Source of the DNA: Hirsutella rhossiliensis
Lineage: Eukaryota > Ascomycota > Sordariomycetes > Hypocreales > Ophiocordycipitaceae
Assembly: GCF_020360975.1 (NCBI RefSeq)
Contig: NW_025408675.1
Location: 2,666,001 to 2,730,000, forward strand
Reading direction: 5' to 3'
DNA: 64,000 bases
Below the pieces are notes generated by a model that saw nothing but the letters and a program-made list of their open reading frames with translations, searched no databases and was not told where the DNA came from. Below are positions 21,399 through 34,263 of the stretch, in pieces (the stretch's first letter is position 1; each line of letters starts with the position of its first letter). Both the position numbers and the translations under genes were made by a program.

Positions 21399-24300
21399 AT
21401 GAGAGAAACCGTCTCCGCCAGTACGGATGGTGCAGAACACGCCAGCTCCTGCTCTGCCGACTCGCCGGCCCTCGCCAACCCGGACGACAAACCCCCTATA
21501 GCGGAGCCGCCAGACGTGGCCATAGAGAAGCCAAGCTGCCCCCATACGCTCCCTGCCGACCATGTCGCGCAGAAGCTCCGCACCGACGCCCGCCATGGGC
21601 TGAGCGATGAAGAGGCCGCCGCTCGCCTCGCCCGCGACGGCCCCAACGCCGTCAAGGCTGCCACGGGCGCCTCGCTCTGGGAGCTCTTCCTCCAGCAGGT
21701 CGCAAACGCCCTCACCCTGGTCCTCGTCGCCGTCGCCGGCCTGTCCTTTGGCATCAACGACTATGTCGAGGGCGGCGTCGTCGCTGCCGTCATCCTTCTC
21801 AACATTGCCGTCGGGTATGTGCTTCAGACGCTACCAGCCACAGAGCAAGAGGCTGTACTGACCCGATGCGCGCGCTCGCGCAAAGACTGATCCAGGATTA
21901 CCGCGCTGAGCAGACCATCCAGGCTCTGTATGCCCTTTCCACCCCCCGATGCAAGGTCATACGCAACGGCTGTGGCGAGACCGTCAAGGCCCAGACGCTT
22001 GTCAAGGGCGACCTGGTCTCCCTCTCGACAGGCGATGTCGTTCCCGCAGACTTGCGCCTCGTTCAGGGTATCAACATCGCAATGGACGAGGCTCACCTCA
22101 CCGGCGAGTCCGCCACCATCAAAAAGATGCCCGACGCCGTCTTCGCTGACCCCGACATGCCCGTCGGCGACCGGACCAACCTCGCCTTCTTTGGCAGCTC
22201 AGTCACCCGCGGACGCGCCACCGGCATCGTCGTCTCAACCGGCATGGACACCGAGGTGGGCCAGATTGCCGACATGTTGCGCCGCAAGGGGAAGCGTGAG
22301 AGGGTCGGCGACAGCTCTGTGGCCAAAGCCCTTTGCAGCGCCTACCAGAGCCTTCGGCGCATCCTGGGCTTGGACGGCACTCCCCTGCAGGTCACCCTCA
22401 GCAAGTTTGCCCTCTGCTTGTTTGGCCTGGCCATTCTGCTCGCCATCATCGTCTTCTCCGTCAGCCAGTGGGCTCTGCACGACAACGTCTTGCTCTACGG
22501 CATATGCGTGGGCGTGGCCGTCATCCCCGAGTCGCTCCTCGCCGTCTTGACCGTCACCATGGCAGTCGCCTCCAAGGCCATGGTCAAGGGCCACGTCATT
22601 GTGCGGCGCATGCCGTGCCTCGAGGCCGTCGGCGGCGTCACCAACATCTGCTCCGACAAGACGGGGACCCTCACTCAGGGGCGCATGATCACGCGGACCG
22701 TATGGCTTCGCGAGGGCTTGACCGGCACTGTCGAGGGCTGCGCCGATCCCCATGACCCGAGCAGCGGGTCCGTATCGTGGTCCGCCTCGCCCGCTGGAAG
22801 CTGTTTCAACGCCTTCCTCAACACTGTCGCCTTCTGCAACAACGCGGCAGTTACCGACGGCAGGAAGGAGACCGAGACCGACTCGAGCAGCGTCGTCACC
22901 GCCTTTGAGTCGACGCAGTGGAAGGCTGTCGGTGAGCCCACCGAGATTGCGCTCAAGGTTTTTTCAATGCGTTTTGGCCGGACAGGGACGTTTCTGGGCA
23001 GCCTCATGGCCGAGCACCCGTTTGACTCGCTGTGCAAGCTCATGAGCGTCGTGTGCGGCAACCCTCGGGACCGGCAGCGCCGGGTGCATACCAAGGGTGC
23101 TGTCGAGGTCATGCTTCCTCTCCTGGACGAGAGCGACGAGCTCAAGGAGGCCATCCACAACAAGGCGGAAGAGCTGGCTTCCGGCGGCCTGAGGGTTTTG
23201 TGCGTCGCCGACAAAGTCATGACGGGCTGCCCCGAAGACGCCCAGGACCGAGCCAAGGTTGAGAATGGCCTGCGCTTCCTGGGACTGGCCGGCCTCTACG
23301 ACCCCCCGCGTCCAGAGACGGCCGGTGCGGTCCGGCAGTGTCGACAGGCTGGAATCTCGGTGCATATGGTGACCGGGGACCATATCAAGACGGCCACTGC
23401 GATAGCGTACGAAGTGGGTATCCTGTCGAGGGACACACCTCGGGCCGTCATGTCGGCCGCTGACTTTGCCAGCCTGAGCGACGAGCAGGTCGACGCCATG
23501 GAGTCGCTGCCGGCCGTCATCGCCCGCTGCAGCCCGCTCACAAAGGTGAGGGTCATCCAGGCCCTGCATCGTCGCAAGGCCTTTTGCGTCATGACGGGCG
23601 ACGGTGTCAACGACTCGCCGGCGCTCAAACAGGCCGACGTGGGCATCGCCATGGGTGACCGTGGCAGCGATGTCGCCAAGGAGGCGTCAGACATGGTGCT
23701 CACGGACGACAACTTTGCCTCGATTGTGACGGGGATTCGAGAAGGGAGGAGGCTTGCCGACAACATTCAAAAGGTATTTTCTGGGTTGATGCTTGTGTAT
23801 GCATGGAGAGAGGGTGACGAAGAGCTTGTGCTAACGGAATGCCGCCAGTTCCTTTTACATCTACTCACCTCCAACCTGGCCCAGGTGATTTTGCTCCTGA
23901 TTGGCCTCGCATTCAAGGATGATGAGGGGCTCTCCGTCTTTCCCCTGTCGCCGCTAGAGATTTTGTGGGCGAATCTCGTCACTTCATCCCCCCTTGCCCT
24001 CGGCCTGGGTCTCGAGGAAGCACAGCCGGACATTCTCGGGCGTGCTCCCCGAAGCCTGCGTACTGGCGTGTTCACGCTTGACCTGATTCGGGACCAGCTC
24101 ATATATGGGACCATGATGGGATCGCTGTGTCTGGCCTCCTTCATGCTGGTGGCATATGTAGAACCGTACCACGGCTATCGACTCCTGCCCAGTGGCTGCA
24201 ACAGCGGAACCTCGGACGCATGCGCTACTGTCTTCCGGGCAAGGGGCACGACCTTTGCGACCTTGAGCTTCTTGCTCCTCGTTACGGCCTGGGAGGTGAA

Positions 24301-24607
24301 GAGCTCGCGTCGCAGCCTGTTTGCCATGGATGAGCGGCGGGCGGGCCCGTTGTCGGTGTTCTGGACCATCTACCGCAACAGGTTTCTGTTCTGGGCGGTG
24401 GTGGGTGGGTTCACGGTGACGTTTCCCATCCTCTACATCCCACTCCTCAACACGGGCGTATTCAAGCACCGGGGTTTAGGCTGGGAATGGGGCGTCGTGC
24501 TGGGATGTGTTGCGGCGTATGTCGTCCTCGTGGAGGCGTGGAAGGCAGTCAAGAGACGTTTCGCACTCGGCACCGACCGGCATCGGCCAACTCGCGACCG
24601 GGTTTGA
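21399..24607 (+). CDS. P-type Na+/K+-transporting ATPase, ENA (type IID) family
   Basis: Plasma-membrane or endomembrane pump exporting Na+ or K+ at the cost of ATP. Exons are 21399-21814, 21886-23773 and 23849-24607; 1020 residues, near the usual 1040-1090. Intron 1 joins AVG to LIQDYRAEQTIQAL; intron 2 joins NIQK to FLLHLLTSNLAQV. Landmarks are the actuator motif TGES at about 210, the phosphorylated Asp of DKTGTLTQG at about 396, TGDHIKTATAIAYEVGI in the N/P region, TGDGVNDSPALKQADVGIAM near 709, and C-terminal membrane helices including FATLSFLLLVTAWEV. The pattern ICSDKTGTLTQGRM and the C-terminal RSLFAMDERR region fit ENA rather than SERCA. ATG 21399 is the first ATG; upstream extension uses only TTG. 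Confidence 0.92.
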
Positions 24608-27553
24608 CACGTGCTCCGAGGCGGTGAGTGGCTGTGAGCACAGCAGAGCAGGGATGGCTAGATCGGGTCAGTTGGATATGGATCTTTGCAGTTTTGACCG
24701 GTAGGGCTAGGGGGCTGGCGAGGTGAGGACGGAGTGGAGATCTGAAGATGAAGCAGAATATCAAGCTAACATAGTATAATGAGTATCATCACGTCTTTCG
24801 TTTTGCTACATGGAGACCCGGGCCCCAGTCTGCTTCGGATCGAGTGAGAGGCCAGGGACGCCGGATTGGAGAGTCTGCGTAGCCGAATACGGCGGCCATG
24901 GTGAGCATGATTTCTCCGGCAATGGCAACGGAGCTTTCGCTAGACGGGTGCCGCCGGCGTGAACCCTGATGGCCGCACCTTTGTCTTCGTCGCCGAACCT
25001 TGATAGTCAGACACACATGATGGGCTATCAATGATATTGCGACAACGGTCTGCCTTCATTGTGTCACGTTGCGACGATATATATCTATAAGAAGCTGCCG
25101 TTTCTCCTCCTTCTTCCCTCGGGGGTTTTTCCCTTTTCTCTTTGTCCGCTCGGGCTGCCGTGGATAACGGCGCTCTGCGGAGTTGATCCTATGGTTAGGC
25201 TGTCGTTGACAACAGGACGGCAAAGGCCATCAACTTGCCCCCCCCTTTTTCTACACACATTCTTTTCTCACACCCTCTTTCTGTTCAAGCAGCCCTTTGA
25301 TACTCCACTTCTACCCTCGTGCCTTACACTTGGCCGTGACTCGTCATGTCATCTCCTCCTCACAGCACGTTGGGCGCAGTGCAGTGCTGCCCGGCTGAGC
25401 AGCCTGATCGGCGAGGGCCGAGCTCAAGGGCCGAGCCTGAAGCCGAGAAGCGACTGGGGCTTGCGGGATGTCCGCCGGACGTAAAAAAAAAGCAAGAACA
25501 GGCAGCATCGTGGACCAGGAAACTGCAGTTCTTCTTGCTGCTGCTCTCTTATTTGCCTTGGGAGAGATGAACCCACTTTCAGGCCATCACGGGGGAGTAA
25601 GAGAGGGGAGATCATGGTCTGTGCTTCCGGGCTCGGCAGGCCGGGATCTGCGACGCTCGTCGTCGACGAGCCCCGTCTCTCTACGGGGCGATGGCTCGCT
25701 TCCGGCAGCGAAGGTCTTAGCCATTTGGTGTCCTGCGTCGATTCAGGGCGGCCTCTGGAACCCGTGGCAGACCGGGATCTTTGCTCCTTGGTATTATTCC
25801 TTTTGGTATCACTCTCCTCGCCCGTCACACCGCGCACACATTCACTCTCCGCAGGGCTACAGCTCATATACAGGACATGCTAACCTCCTCCTACAGAGAC
25901 AATGCCATGGAAACAAACGAGGGAAGATCAATGAATGGAAGCAAACGGACCCGCCTCATTCGGCAGGTCGTCTTCCTGCCCAACCCATCCACACCCACGC
26001 GCACAGGCACGTCAACGTGCATGACAAACTTGCGTGCATGCATGCGTCTGCATGCCATGTACGCTGAGCCAAGCGAGCCCCCAAATCCAACCTGGATGAG
26101 ATTGCGTGGGAGCCCCCTCTCCCTCCCTTGTTTCGACTCACCGGTCGGGCTTGGCGCCTGGTGCTTCGTGCGGGCGCCGGAGGGCCTCAGCCCGTCGAGA
26201 CAGTCTCCCAAGAATCACAGGAGACATCGTGGCCGCATGCAATAAGAGATGGCATTGTTTCATGGCGCCGGAGAGATGGGAGGCATCAATGCGCGGGCTC
26301 GGATTTGAATTTCGCTCTCGCTCAGGTCAGCCCCCCGCCGTCGCTTCTCCTCGTCCAGGCGCAGCTCGGTGGGACACATTGAGGATGGTCGTGGACGAAC
26401 TATGCGGCCCCCCATGTGCGTTGGCTGCCATCATGCAGGCTTTACCTGGGCGTTGGTTGGACACGACATATGCCGCGCTCGCTTTTCACCCTCTTTCACA
26501 TGTCACTTCGCGTCCTGGAACCTTCCCTTCCTCCTCCCACTGCATCTCATCTTGGGCCCCTCTTCCAGACTGTAGGAAGAAAGCAGGGTTTCCGAGGCGG
26601 ATCTCGAGGTCACTCGTTGGGCGGTGGAGGGGCGGGGGCGGAGAGCTGAGGCATCGCAGGGAGGGGGTTTAGGCTGTCGTGCAACGCTTTCCGAGGCGCG
26701 CGATATGTGTTCCACCTCGCCGAGTCCGAGGGTATGGTATGGTCTGCTATTCGGAGTCTTGTGCGAGGAGAAACGGTGTCCTATGAGCAGAGCTGCTCGG
26801 GCTTGCCAGGAGCTGACTTGACGAGAGGGGAGCAATCACGACGTCCTTTGCTTGCACGACGGCTCGCCCCTTCTTCTTGGACCTTGCCCTGCCTCAACTC
26901 TTCGGTTGGGACATCCATACGGAATCGATCCGAGAAGCCCCGGCACAAAGGGGATCGCCGTCTCGTCCAGCCACGCGGCCAACCCACTGCTTGGAAGCCA
27001 TAACCAGAACCACCCAGACACCTCGATCTCTCTTCCATCTTGCCACATGCAGAGGAATTAACTCGGCCTGATCAAACTCGCCCAATCAACCCCCTGCAAG
27101 AGAGGGCGACAGGCGGAGAGGGAGGGCGCACGAGCCCGTGAAGGGGGCCTTTTAGGAACCACTTCCGGGTGGAGGGGATCAGCATCGGGCATTGAGTGGT
27201 TGGCTGCCTCATCCATTCTGCCTCCGCTTCTCCTCGCGGCGGGCAGCGACGGCAGCGATGGGGTGGTATGCCCGAGTCCCAAAAAAGTCCGCTGCAGCGT
27301 CACGCATCAGCAGGCTGCGAGCAACGTGGTTGTGGTGCATGGCAAGCGTGAATGACGAAGCAACAACAGTGGGTGGAGAAGCATGGAACAGTGACGGTGG
27401 CGGGTATATAAGGATGGCCACGCGCTCGTTATAGCTCACCTTTCCTTTCCCTATCACTTTCGATTATAGAGCATCTCATCCAACTTGCTTCAACAGAAAC
27501 CGAGCCTTGAAACAATTACGCATACCCGCACTTTTTCGCTTCCAGCCCTCAAC
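24608..27553. other. Gene-poor interval upstream of the metallothionein gene
   Basis: About 2.95 kb. Many short overlapping frames (up to about 200 codons at 25468-26067) lack domains, consistent starts and conserved motifs, so I call no gene. The distal end is the metallothionein promoter, with a TATA box at 27405. Confidence 0.5.
27405..27412 (+). promoter_or_regulatory. TATA box of the metallothionein gene
   Basis: TATATAAG lies 142 nt before the ATG and is followed by CT-rich leader sequence. A canonical TATA box fits a strongly inducible gene. Confidence 0.6.
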
Positions 27554-27819
27554 ATGTCTCCCTGGTAAGTCCTGGTGATGAGAAAGGAATGGCTTTCGGC
27601 CTGAGGTCCTCGAGGCCTTGGAATGCGGCCGTGTTCGGCTCCGCTGACGTTCCTCCTCCCGTCCAGCTCCTGCACCAAGTGCTCTTGCGCCGGCAACTGC
27701 AACAGCTGCTCCTGCACCAGCTGCAAGGTTAGTTGCCCCCATGGCTTGTTTTCGATGCTCCTCCAAATCCTCCCTGGCACGAAGCGGCTCAGCTAACACC
27801 GAGCCCTCGGCAGCACTAA
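27554..27819 (+). CDS. Metallothionein, 25 residues, three exons
   Basis: Metal-chelating cytosolic peptide (Cu/Zn/Cd buffering). Exons are 27554-27564, 27667-27727 and 27814-27819. Exon 1 encodes Met-Ser-Pro and two bases of a Cys codon. Exon 2 carries nearly the whole peptide. Exon 3 adds His and the stop. The peptide has 8 Cys in 25 residues, arranged as CxC and CxxC clusters (CSCTKCSC, then CNSCSCTSC), as in the tiny fungal Cu-metallothioneins of about 25 residues. Splice signals are canonical: GTAAGT...CTGAC...CCAG and GTTAGT...CTAAC...GCAG. Reading on past exon 2 instead would give a non-Cys tail. It lies convergent with the DUF3405 gene. Confidence 0.85.
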
Positions 27820-28645
27820 ACACCATGGCGTCCATTACCACGGGGCAGCAGCTGTAGCTCTGCGCCCAAAACCAAGGAGGATGCAAAGGGATGGTTATGA
27901 TTTGATGCATTGATTTGCGCTGGAAAATTCCTTCCTTTCGGGGGTGAGGGTGGCACGGACAGGCTCTGAGCTTGGGGTCCTCGCGATGTGAGGAAGGCCG
28001 GCATTGGGATTCAGTTGCGTCGGTAGCTACCACAGCATCTGCACCAGCGCCAGAACATCGAATGCAAAACATGTCCTGGTCTGTGTCCCCAGACAAAAAT
28101 TGCCACGATGCGGTGCAACAGCAATATTCAAGTCCGCGTGCTTCGTTTGTCCAACGATGCGCAACTCCCACCCCTTGACCGGAGAACCCACGTTTTTTGT
28201 ATCTTCGACTTCACCACTTGCGTCGATCGCTTTTCTCCTCCTTGCGTTAATGGGCTTTTCTATGAACCGAATACTGCCTGCTCCTGGTAGTTGACGAAGA
28301 CCGCCGGGGCGGGGCGGACGGGGGCGGCGGTCCGGCCCCGCTCCAGTCGGCGGCCCGTCCCGAGCCGATGAATGGATCCAGAGTCCGGAATCACCTCCTT
28401 ATGGTCCCCTCCAGCACAGCGCGAGAGTAGGAAAGACGGCTGGTAAGCCTTGCACACTTGAAAAGAAGGACTTCAGTTCACTTGTTCTTTTTGATAAGCT
28501 ACTCGCCTCGCCCAACGCCTGTCAAAACACAAGCCCGCGCTTGATCTCCCAGGCGAGTTGGGAGTCAAGATATGCTTCGTCAGAAATTACTGCTCTTCCC
28601 CCAAGTGCTGCTACCCTTGACCGAAGCTCCTCCCCCCCTGCAAGC
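27820..28645. other. Convergent 3' intergenic region
   Basis: About 825 bp between the metallothionein stop and the DUF3405 stop, presumably 3' UTRs. No gene is seen. A GC-rich stretch lies at 28300-28350. Confidence 0.45.
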
Positions 28646-30659
28646 CTACGACTTGACGGGATGCATGGCAAAGTTGGGCACGTAGACCTCGCCGTCCTCC
28701 ATGGCCAGGACGCCCGGCATCGCGTCGGCGCTGGTATCGCCCTCGAGCCAAACGTCCATGATCTCGCGCGGCCATTCTGACGTCCACCACCACGTCAGCC
28801 CCGAGTCGGCGAGGCTCTGCGGGTTGGCGTGCGACATGCCGTCCCGGCTCCGGTCCGGCGTCTGCCCGAACCACGGCGTCCGCTCCGGGTGTCGCCAGTT
28901 GTCCGGATTCCGCGACGTCTCCTCCCCGTCCCCGACGCCCGGGTCGCGCGGCCGCATGTAGGCCGGCTGCGGCGGGTAGCTGAGCTTGAGCCCGTGCCAC
29001 ATGGCCCAGGTCGGGAAGACGGCCTCGCTCGGCACGCTCAGGCCGTCGTCGTGCTGGGCCTGGTGCGTCAGCATGAGCATGGTGCGGCTCACGCGCTCAA
29101 TGGCCGGCGGGCAGTACCACCTCGGCGTCTCGCCGCCCGCGAGCAGGCCCTCAGTGTAGCCGCGGAATATCCAGTCGACGTGATGGACGTCGGCGCAGAA
29201 GCTGCTGACGATAATGTCGGCCTCCTCGCCCACGCCCCACGTGAAGTCGTCTTCTTCCGGGTTCTTGACGGGCGGCATCGGGCCAACGGGGACGACGTCG
29301 GGGATGCGCATCGGCCCCCAGGCCCTCGACTTTCCCTGGTTGGCCATGTCGACATCCAGCATCAGGTCTGCGTACGTGCCATGGACGTCCTCGTTGAAGG
29401 CGTACGAGGACCTCTCGAGCGCCTGCTTGCGCGGCTCGTTGAGCGCAAAAGCAGCGACGGCGTCGAGGTGAGCCCCGGCGTCGCCCATGAAGCGCTGATC
29501 CAGCTCAATCTGCCAGTAGTGATCGAACTCGGGAAAGTGCAGTGCAAAGAGCTGCAGCGGCTGATTCACTTGCCACATGGTTCTGCGTGTCGATGGCGGT
29601 CAGCGAACGACATCCTATCGTCACTACGGCCGCGGCAATCTCTCGCAACTGTCTCACCTGGGGAGAGGGCGGAGGGGAATTCTTGACGCTCACCTGTGCT
29701 CCTTGACTAGGTCATACCACGATTCGAGCAGGTGATCATCCCAGAGGACGACCATGGACTGGAACTCTGGGGGAATGTTGGCTTCGCGGAGCGCGGCATA
29801 GTAGTTGCGGCGCGAGGCAAAGATGTTCTTCCGCCTATCCTGGACGTGGAGGAGGAAAAAGACGGCGTACTCGCCGCCCGACTTGAGAGCCGTCTCGGTG
29901 ATGATGGAGCGCAGGTTCCAGAGATCCTCGGCCTTGAACTTGAACTTGGAGTAGCCGCGGATAACGAGGGCCGTCCTGCGGGTGTTGGGTATGGAGTCCC
30001 AGCTAGGCGTGGGATCGAGATCCGAGTCGTTTCGCAGCAAGAACCTGGGCTCGTACTTGACCTGGGACGAGGGCTTGGAGCGAGGGAAGCGCTTGGCGTT
30101 GCGGGCAAGGCAGTCGTCCTGGAGCTGGCCCCAGTCAACGCCGTCCCAGTCGACGCGGGAGCGGTTGTAACCGTCACGATTCTCTCCGAAGCCGTAGGGT
30201 CCGTATCGCCCGTCGGCCGTCATCCAAGTCTGCTCGAGGCCGAGCTCTCGCTGCGAGCCAATAAAGGGCGTGGGGTAGGCTGTTGTTGGATGTCAGCCTC
30301 TCTTCTTGTTCAAAGCCGCTTATCAACCTGGCAGAGAGTTACATACCGACGGTCAGGTTGACAATCTGCAGGGCGTCGTCCGGGCTCTTGGACAGCAGGC
30401 GGCCGCGGGGGCCATAGCAGGGGATGCGAGGCGGGAGCGGAGGCGGCCCAGCCGAGACGGGCCCGGGCCCGGGGCCAAATAGCCGAGACCGCGTCGAAAC
30501 GGGAACGAGGCCATCCAGACGAGCGGGTTGCGCGCCGAAGCAGAGGTAGAGCAGGGACCACACCAGGGCGCCGAGGACTACGAATCGTAGGCGGGAGGCG
30601 ACGAGGCGGCGGAGAGACCTCCAGTGCTGGACGGGGACTCGGATCTTGGTCGCGGCCAT
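28646..30659 (-). CDS. DUF3405 family type II membrane protein
   Basis: Fungal family of unknown biochemical role, predicted secretory pathway. Exons are 30659-30347, 30279-29694 and 29582-28646; 611 residues; introns are GTATGT...AACAG and GTGAGC...CGCAG. A short cytoplasmic Arg-rich N-terminus precedes one membrane helix at about residues 25-42 (RFVVLGALVWSLLYLCFGAQ), then a Pro-rich stem. The body has family-typical blocks: RYGPYGFGENRDGYNRSRVD, VDWGQLQDDCLARNAKRF, and across the second junction EHRTMWQVNQPLQLFALHFP, followed by FDHYWQIELDQRFMG. The FDHYW and acidic blocks recall glycosyltransferase-like folds, but I cannot assign an activity. Confidence 0.9.
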
Positions 30660-32302
30660 GACATGGCTAGGCTCTCTTTCTCTCTCGTGTACAGCGACAA
30701 CGTCAAGCCACGTGAGTGGAGGAGGCCGATGCTGGCAGGAGCGGACTGCCTCTCTGCTCTCTGAAAATAAGGGCGGCAGGGTCTCAAAGCGCAAGGGGCC
30801 GGGTGAGCTCTGGGCGGCGTCGTGGGTGATATAGCATCGAGCCGGCCCCAAACGGCCGGACTCGGGTCAGCATGTTGCTCCCGTCGGGCGTCCCGCATGG
30901 CACCGGCGTTGCTGAGGACGCGTGGTGAAGCTGGTGCCGCTGGTGGATGAATACGTGCTGGTGTTTTTGCCGGAGGCGGATGGGAAAAGGGATGGAATGG
31001 ACGGAATGCATCCGTCGAAGGGGGGAGACTACCGCAGCCGGCCAGCTAGTGAATTGGCGCTAGGCCAAGGGTCAGGCTCTTAATTATAGAAATGAAGCAG
31101 AGAGAGAGAAGCAAAAAAAAACATACTCGCTGTGTGCCGGCGGATACGTGGTTTGAAGAACCAAGATGACTACCATGAGCAAGCAGATGCAGGACCCAAT
31201 GGACCTATGAATACAGCACCAGTCGAGCTTTTATAGAGCATACCTACCGCAAGAGATGGCTTGATCGTCTCTTCTTGAGCAGCTTCTGATACCTGTACAA
31301 GCATAAGCTCGCCTGGCCTCCTGCTGCCTGGTCAAGCAAGACGAAAAGAGAGGAGAACTCGGCGCCTGGTGGAGTCGAAGGCGAGGAATTGCAGTGTTGA
31401 TCGACCCAAACGCATAAAGAAGACGAATTGCATTGGCCTACTCCAAGGCTGCTGATCTTGCCCCTTGGCGTCGGCAACTACTACTGCAAGTAGCCAAAGA
31501 CGACCCAAGCGATGGACAAACGCAATGGAACAAGTCAGGTCGACGCTAGTAACCACTTAGCCCATGGTAGAGATAGCCCGGGCAAGTCGGCATCCAGATG
31601 CCGGAACCGGGGTCTTGTCTCACTCCTCCTTCACTTACGGTGCTCACTACACCCGTGTCTTCCGGGACCGATTTCCGTCTCACAAAGAGGAAATCGAATG
31701 AACGGGGAAGAAGTGGAAAGGAGAAACTAGCACGGGGCATACCAGATTCCACGGATAGCATACATGGAGAAGGCAATGATGTCGTCAGGAATCGGCGGGC
31801 ATTACTTGTGCTCCACCCAGACCCAGGGACAATGTGAGACGCCGCGGTCCTCGGCAGCGATTGGCGTCGAGCGGCCGCGCAGTTGTCGGCATGAAGCCTC
31901 TGGTGGAATACTCGTTTCCGAGTCGTGGGTGCGTATAGCAACGTCTTGGCCAGCCAGCAGACCGCTCACGGCCTAGACAGCTGATGGGCGTCAAATTAAA
32001 GAGGATACAGGGCAAGAGAGGGGAGAAGAAAGAGGACAGTATTCGATACTGCACGTCATTCGCCTCCTTACTCCTCTGAGCCCTTACTCGAGGAGTGGGA
32101 GCTCGGGTCGCCGGTGGCCCTGGAGCGCTCATGATGCTGCCGCTGTCACCGCTATATTACACCGACAAGTTTTTGGATCACTTTTGATGCTGTGTATTCC
32201 GGGTCCATAGCTATGAGCAAAACCTAGCCATGGCCTGTGCGAATAAAGTCCATCCGACTTGCTTCTCTCCGTTCCGTCACTCTTGCTTTCCCAGGCCATC
32301 GC
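30660..32302. other. Intergenic region
   Basis: About 1.64 kb between divergent genes: the DUF3405 promoter on the left and the start of the broken FunK1 gene on the right. Only short frames lacking domains are present. A purine-rich run (GAAGCAGAGAGAGAGAAGC then A8) lies near 31092-31120. Confidence 0.5.
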
Positions 32303-33420
32303 ATGTCATCTCCCAAACCTCAGCATAGTGCATACTACGAGTTCGCCAAGAAGAGCTGCATTCGTGGCCCGCCGCAAGCCTCCAGCAATGGCAACGCCAC
32401 CACGGCTCCTCCTGGACGCCCGGTTGATCAATCTCTCGACCAGGAGCCCTACCTTGAGCATGTCGCCAATGACGTTGACCACCACATCTACGCTGGCGTG
32501 AAAGGCTTCTATGCCAAGTTCTTTGACGGCAAGCCTTGGTCTGTTGATGTAGAGCGGATGGTGCAAACGATCAAGGATACCCTCCCTCAGGCTTGGGAGT
32601 CACAAGATAGTTTCTCCGCCTGGCTCTCGAAACTGCAGGCCAATGTCCCCAGAGAGTCGGGATTCCGATACACGTGGCTTGGGGGGCGACCAGGACCGAA
32701 TACCTCATCGGAAAGAGCCCTGGTGCTGTCGCGCCCTCACAACTTCAAACCAGAGTCTGGCTAGGTCCATGTTCTCGTTGCGGGTGCTTTTTCTCCCGAC
32801 GGGTCGTACCTGACCGGATTTTGGAGCTTTGCAGTCATGCCAAAGCCGTGTTTGGCTGTCAGCATGACCGCCTGCTTCTCCATGGCTTCTACATCTGCCA
32901 AGGCAGCATGGAGCTGTGGGTGTTTGACCGCGGCCAAGCAACTATACCTCGGGAACCGACCATCTTTTCGCGAGTGTGCAAGGACATTGTCAGCGACGGG
33001 CTCACCTGCTACCGCGCAAGACTGTCAACCTCTGAACACTGGGACCACGCCGTCAAGGTCAAGTGGTTGCCGGCCAGCAGTCCGTCCGAGCTCGAGATGG
33101 TGGAGCTGGCCAAGCAAAGAAACGTCTGGGGAGTGTTGCGCCTCCTGGACCACCAGAGGCCTCGCAGCACCAACGGTCTGCACCACGGGTTGCTGTTTGG
33201 TGCGCGGCGAAACGGTCTCCATCGCGCAGCGGCAAGACTGGATCCGTCCTTGAGCATATGGCAACCCAATCAGCAACACGGTTCTCAGCTGCACGGCCGC
33301 GACACCGCTCGGCGAATCCCTCTACAAATTTGAGATGGTCCCAGGCATCTTGAAGGCATTGCGAGATGGAGTCAATGCCCATCGATCTCCGTATCAAGCA
33401 GGAAGAATCATCCAAAATAC
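32303..33420 (+). pseudogene. Broken FunK1-type fungal protein kinase gene
   Basis: An N-terminal frame from ATG 32303 (MSSPKPQHSAYYEFAKKSCI) runs 153 codons and stops at 32761-32763. FunK1-like sequence then resumes in other frames: HDRLLLHGFYICQGSMELWV with VFDRG (about 32862-32935), WGVLRLLDHQ (about 33130), and SLYKFEMVPGILKALRDGVN with AHRSPYQAGRII (about 33318-33405). The last segment lies just before the catalytic HRD loop of the family, and the sequence loses all similarity there. At least one stop, two frame changes and a 3' truncation make this a pseudogene. Unrecognised introns could explain some breaks but not the lost catalytic loop. Confidence 0.75.
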
Positions 33421-34263
33421 TCGAGAACTAGCAATCATCTATACGAGGATTTACTTACAAACGGCACTGTGCATGAAGGAATCCTATCTTACTCGGCTGC
33501 CTAGAACGACCCTGGCAGATGGCAATGCACGTATCCTCTCAAAGCCTCTCCGTCCTTGCTACGGTTCCGCCGCCGGGCATGCCACTGCCTCCAGCATTTC
33601 CCTTAGGCTCTCGGAAGCTTCCGTTATGCAGCTGCGCAGCAAAAGTTACACATGATGCTGATCCAATCGCATGGCTCTGTGCGATTAAGGGTTCGGCCGG
33701 AGACACTAGAGGGGGGACATGCCCGTGACGAGTTTCTTTTGCGTAAGTAGCCGGGGCCGCGATGTCTCTCGTGCTACCCAATGTAGCAGCACCGCCAACG
33801 TGTGAGGAAAAGTGATGCTAGGCAGCCTTTATAATTCTCACCAAAGAGACAAGTGACGAACAATTCTAAAGGGAAGGACAGTTTTCCACTTGCCACCCTG
33901 GCAAACTTATTGTCGGCTCAGAGGTCAGTCGGGTGGCTCAATGGCGCGTTCTGCAGCAGAATATCTACGACGCCCTAGAGTTTCTATCCGTATCCCGCGA
34001 CCACGTTGAGGGCTGTCCAGGCTTACTCAATTAAGCGCAGTTCGGCCCAGCAGGAGGTGTGCCGTAATATATCAACGGGCTTAAAGATCGGGGAGAAAGG
34101 TGTGACGTTATATGGCCAAGGGGAGTGATGACAGTACTCTGTTGGACCTCACGTAGAGAGTATATATATGCATGTGAGTCTAGTTTCATATACTTGGAGC
34201 GTCTACGTTCTGACAATATCCTAGATGGTGTTAATGAATCGCTGAGACGTATCCACTGTGACA

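Noticed and set aside
25468..26067. 199-codon plus-strand frame between the ATPase and metallothionein genes
   Set aside because: No domain, overlapped by other frames on both strands, and no leader or promoter signs.
27554..28000. CRISPR array or other prokaryotic features anywhere in the window
   Set aside because: Spliceosomal introns and fungal gene content throughout; no regularly spaced direct repeats of that type.
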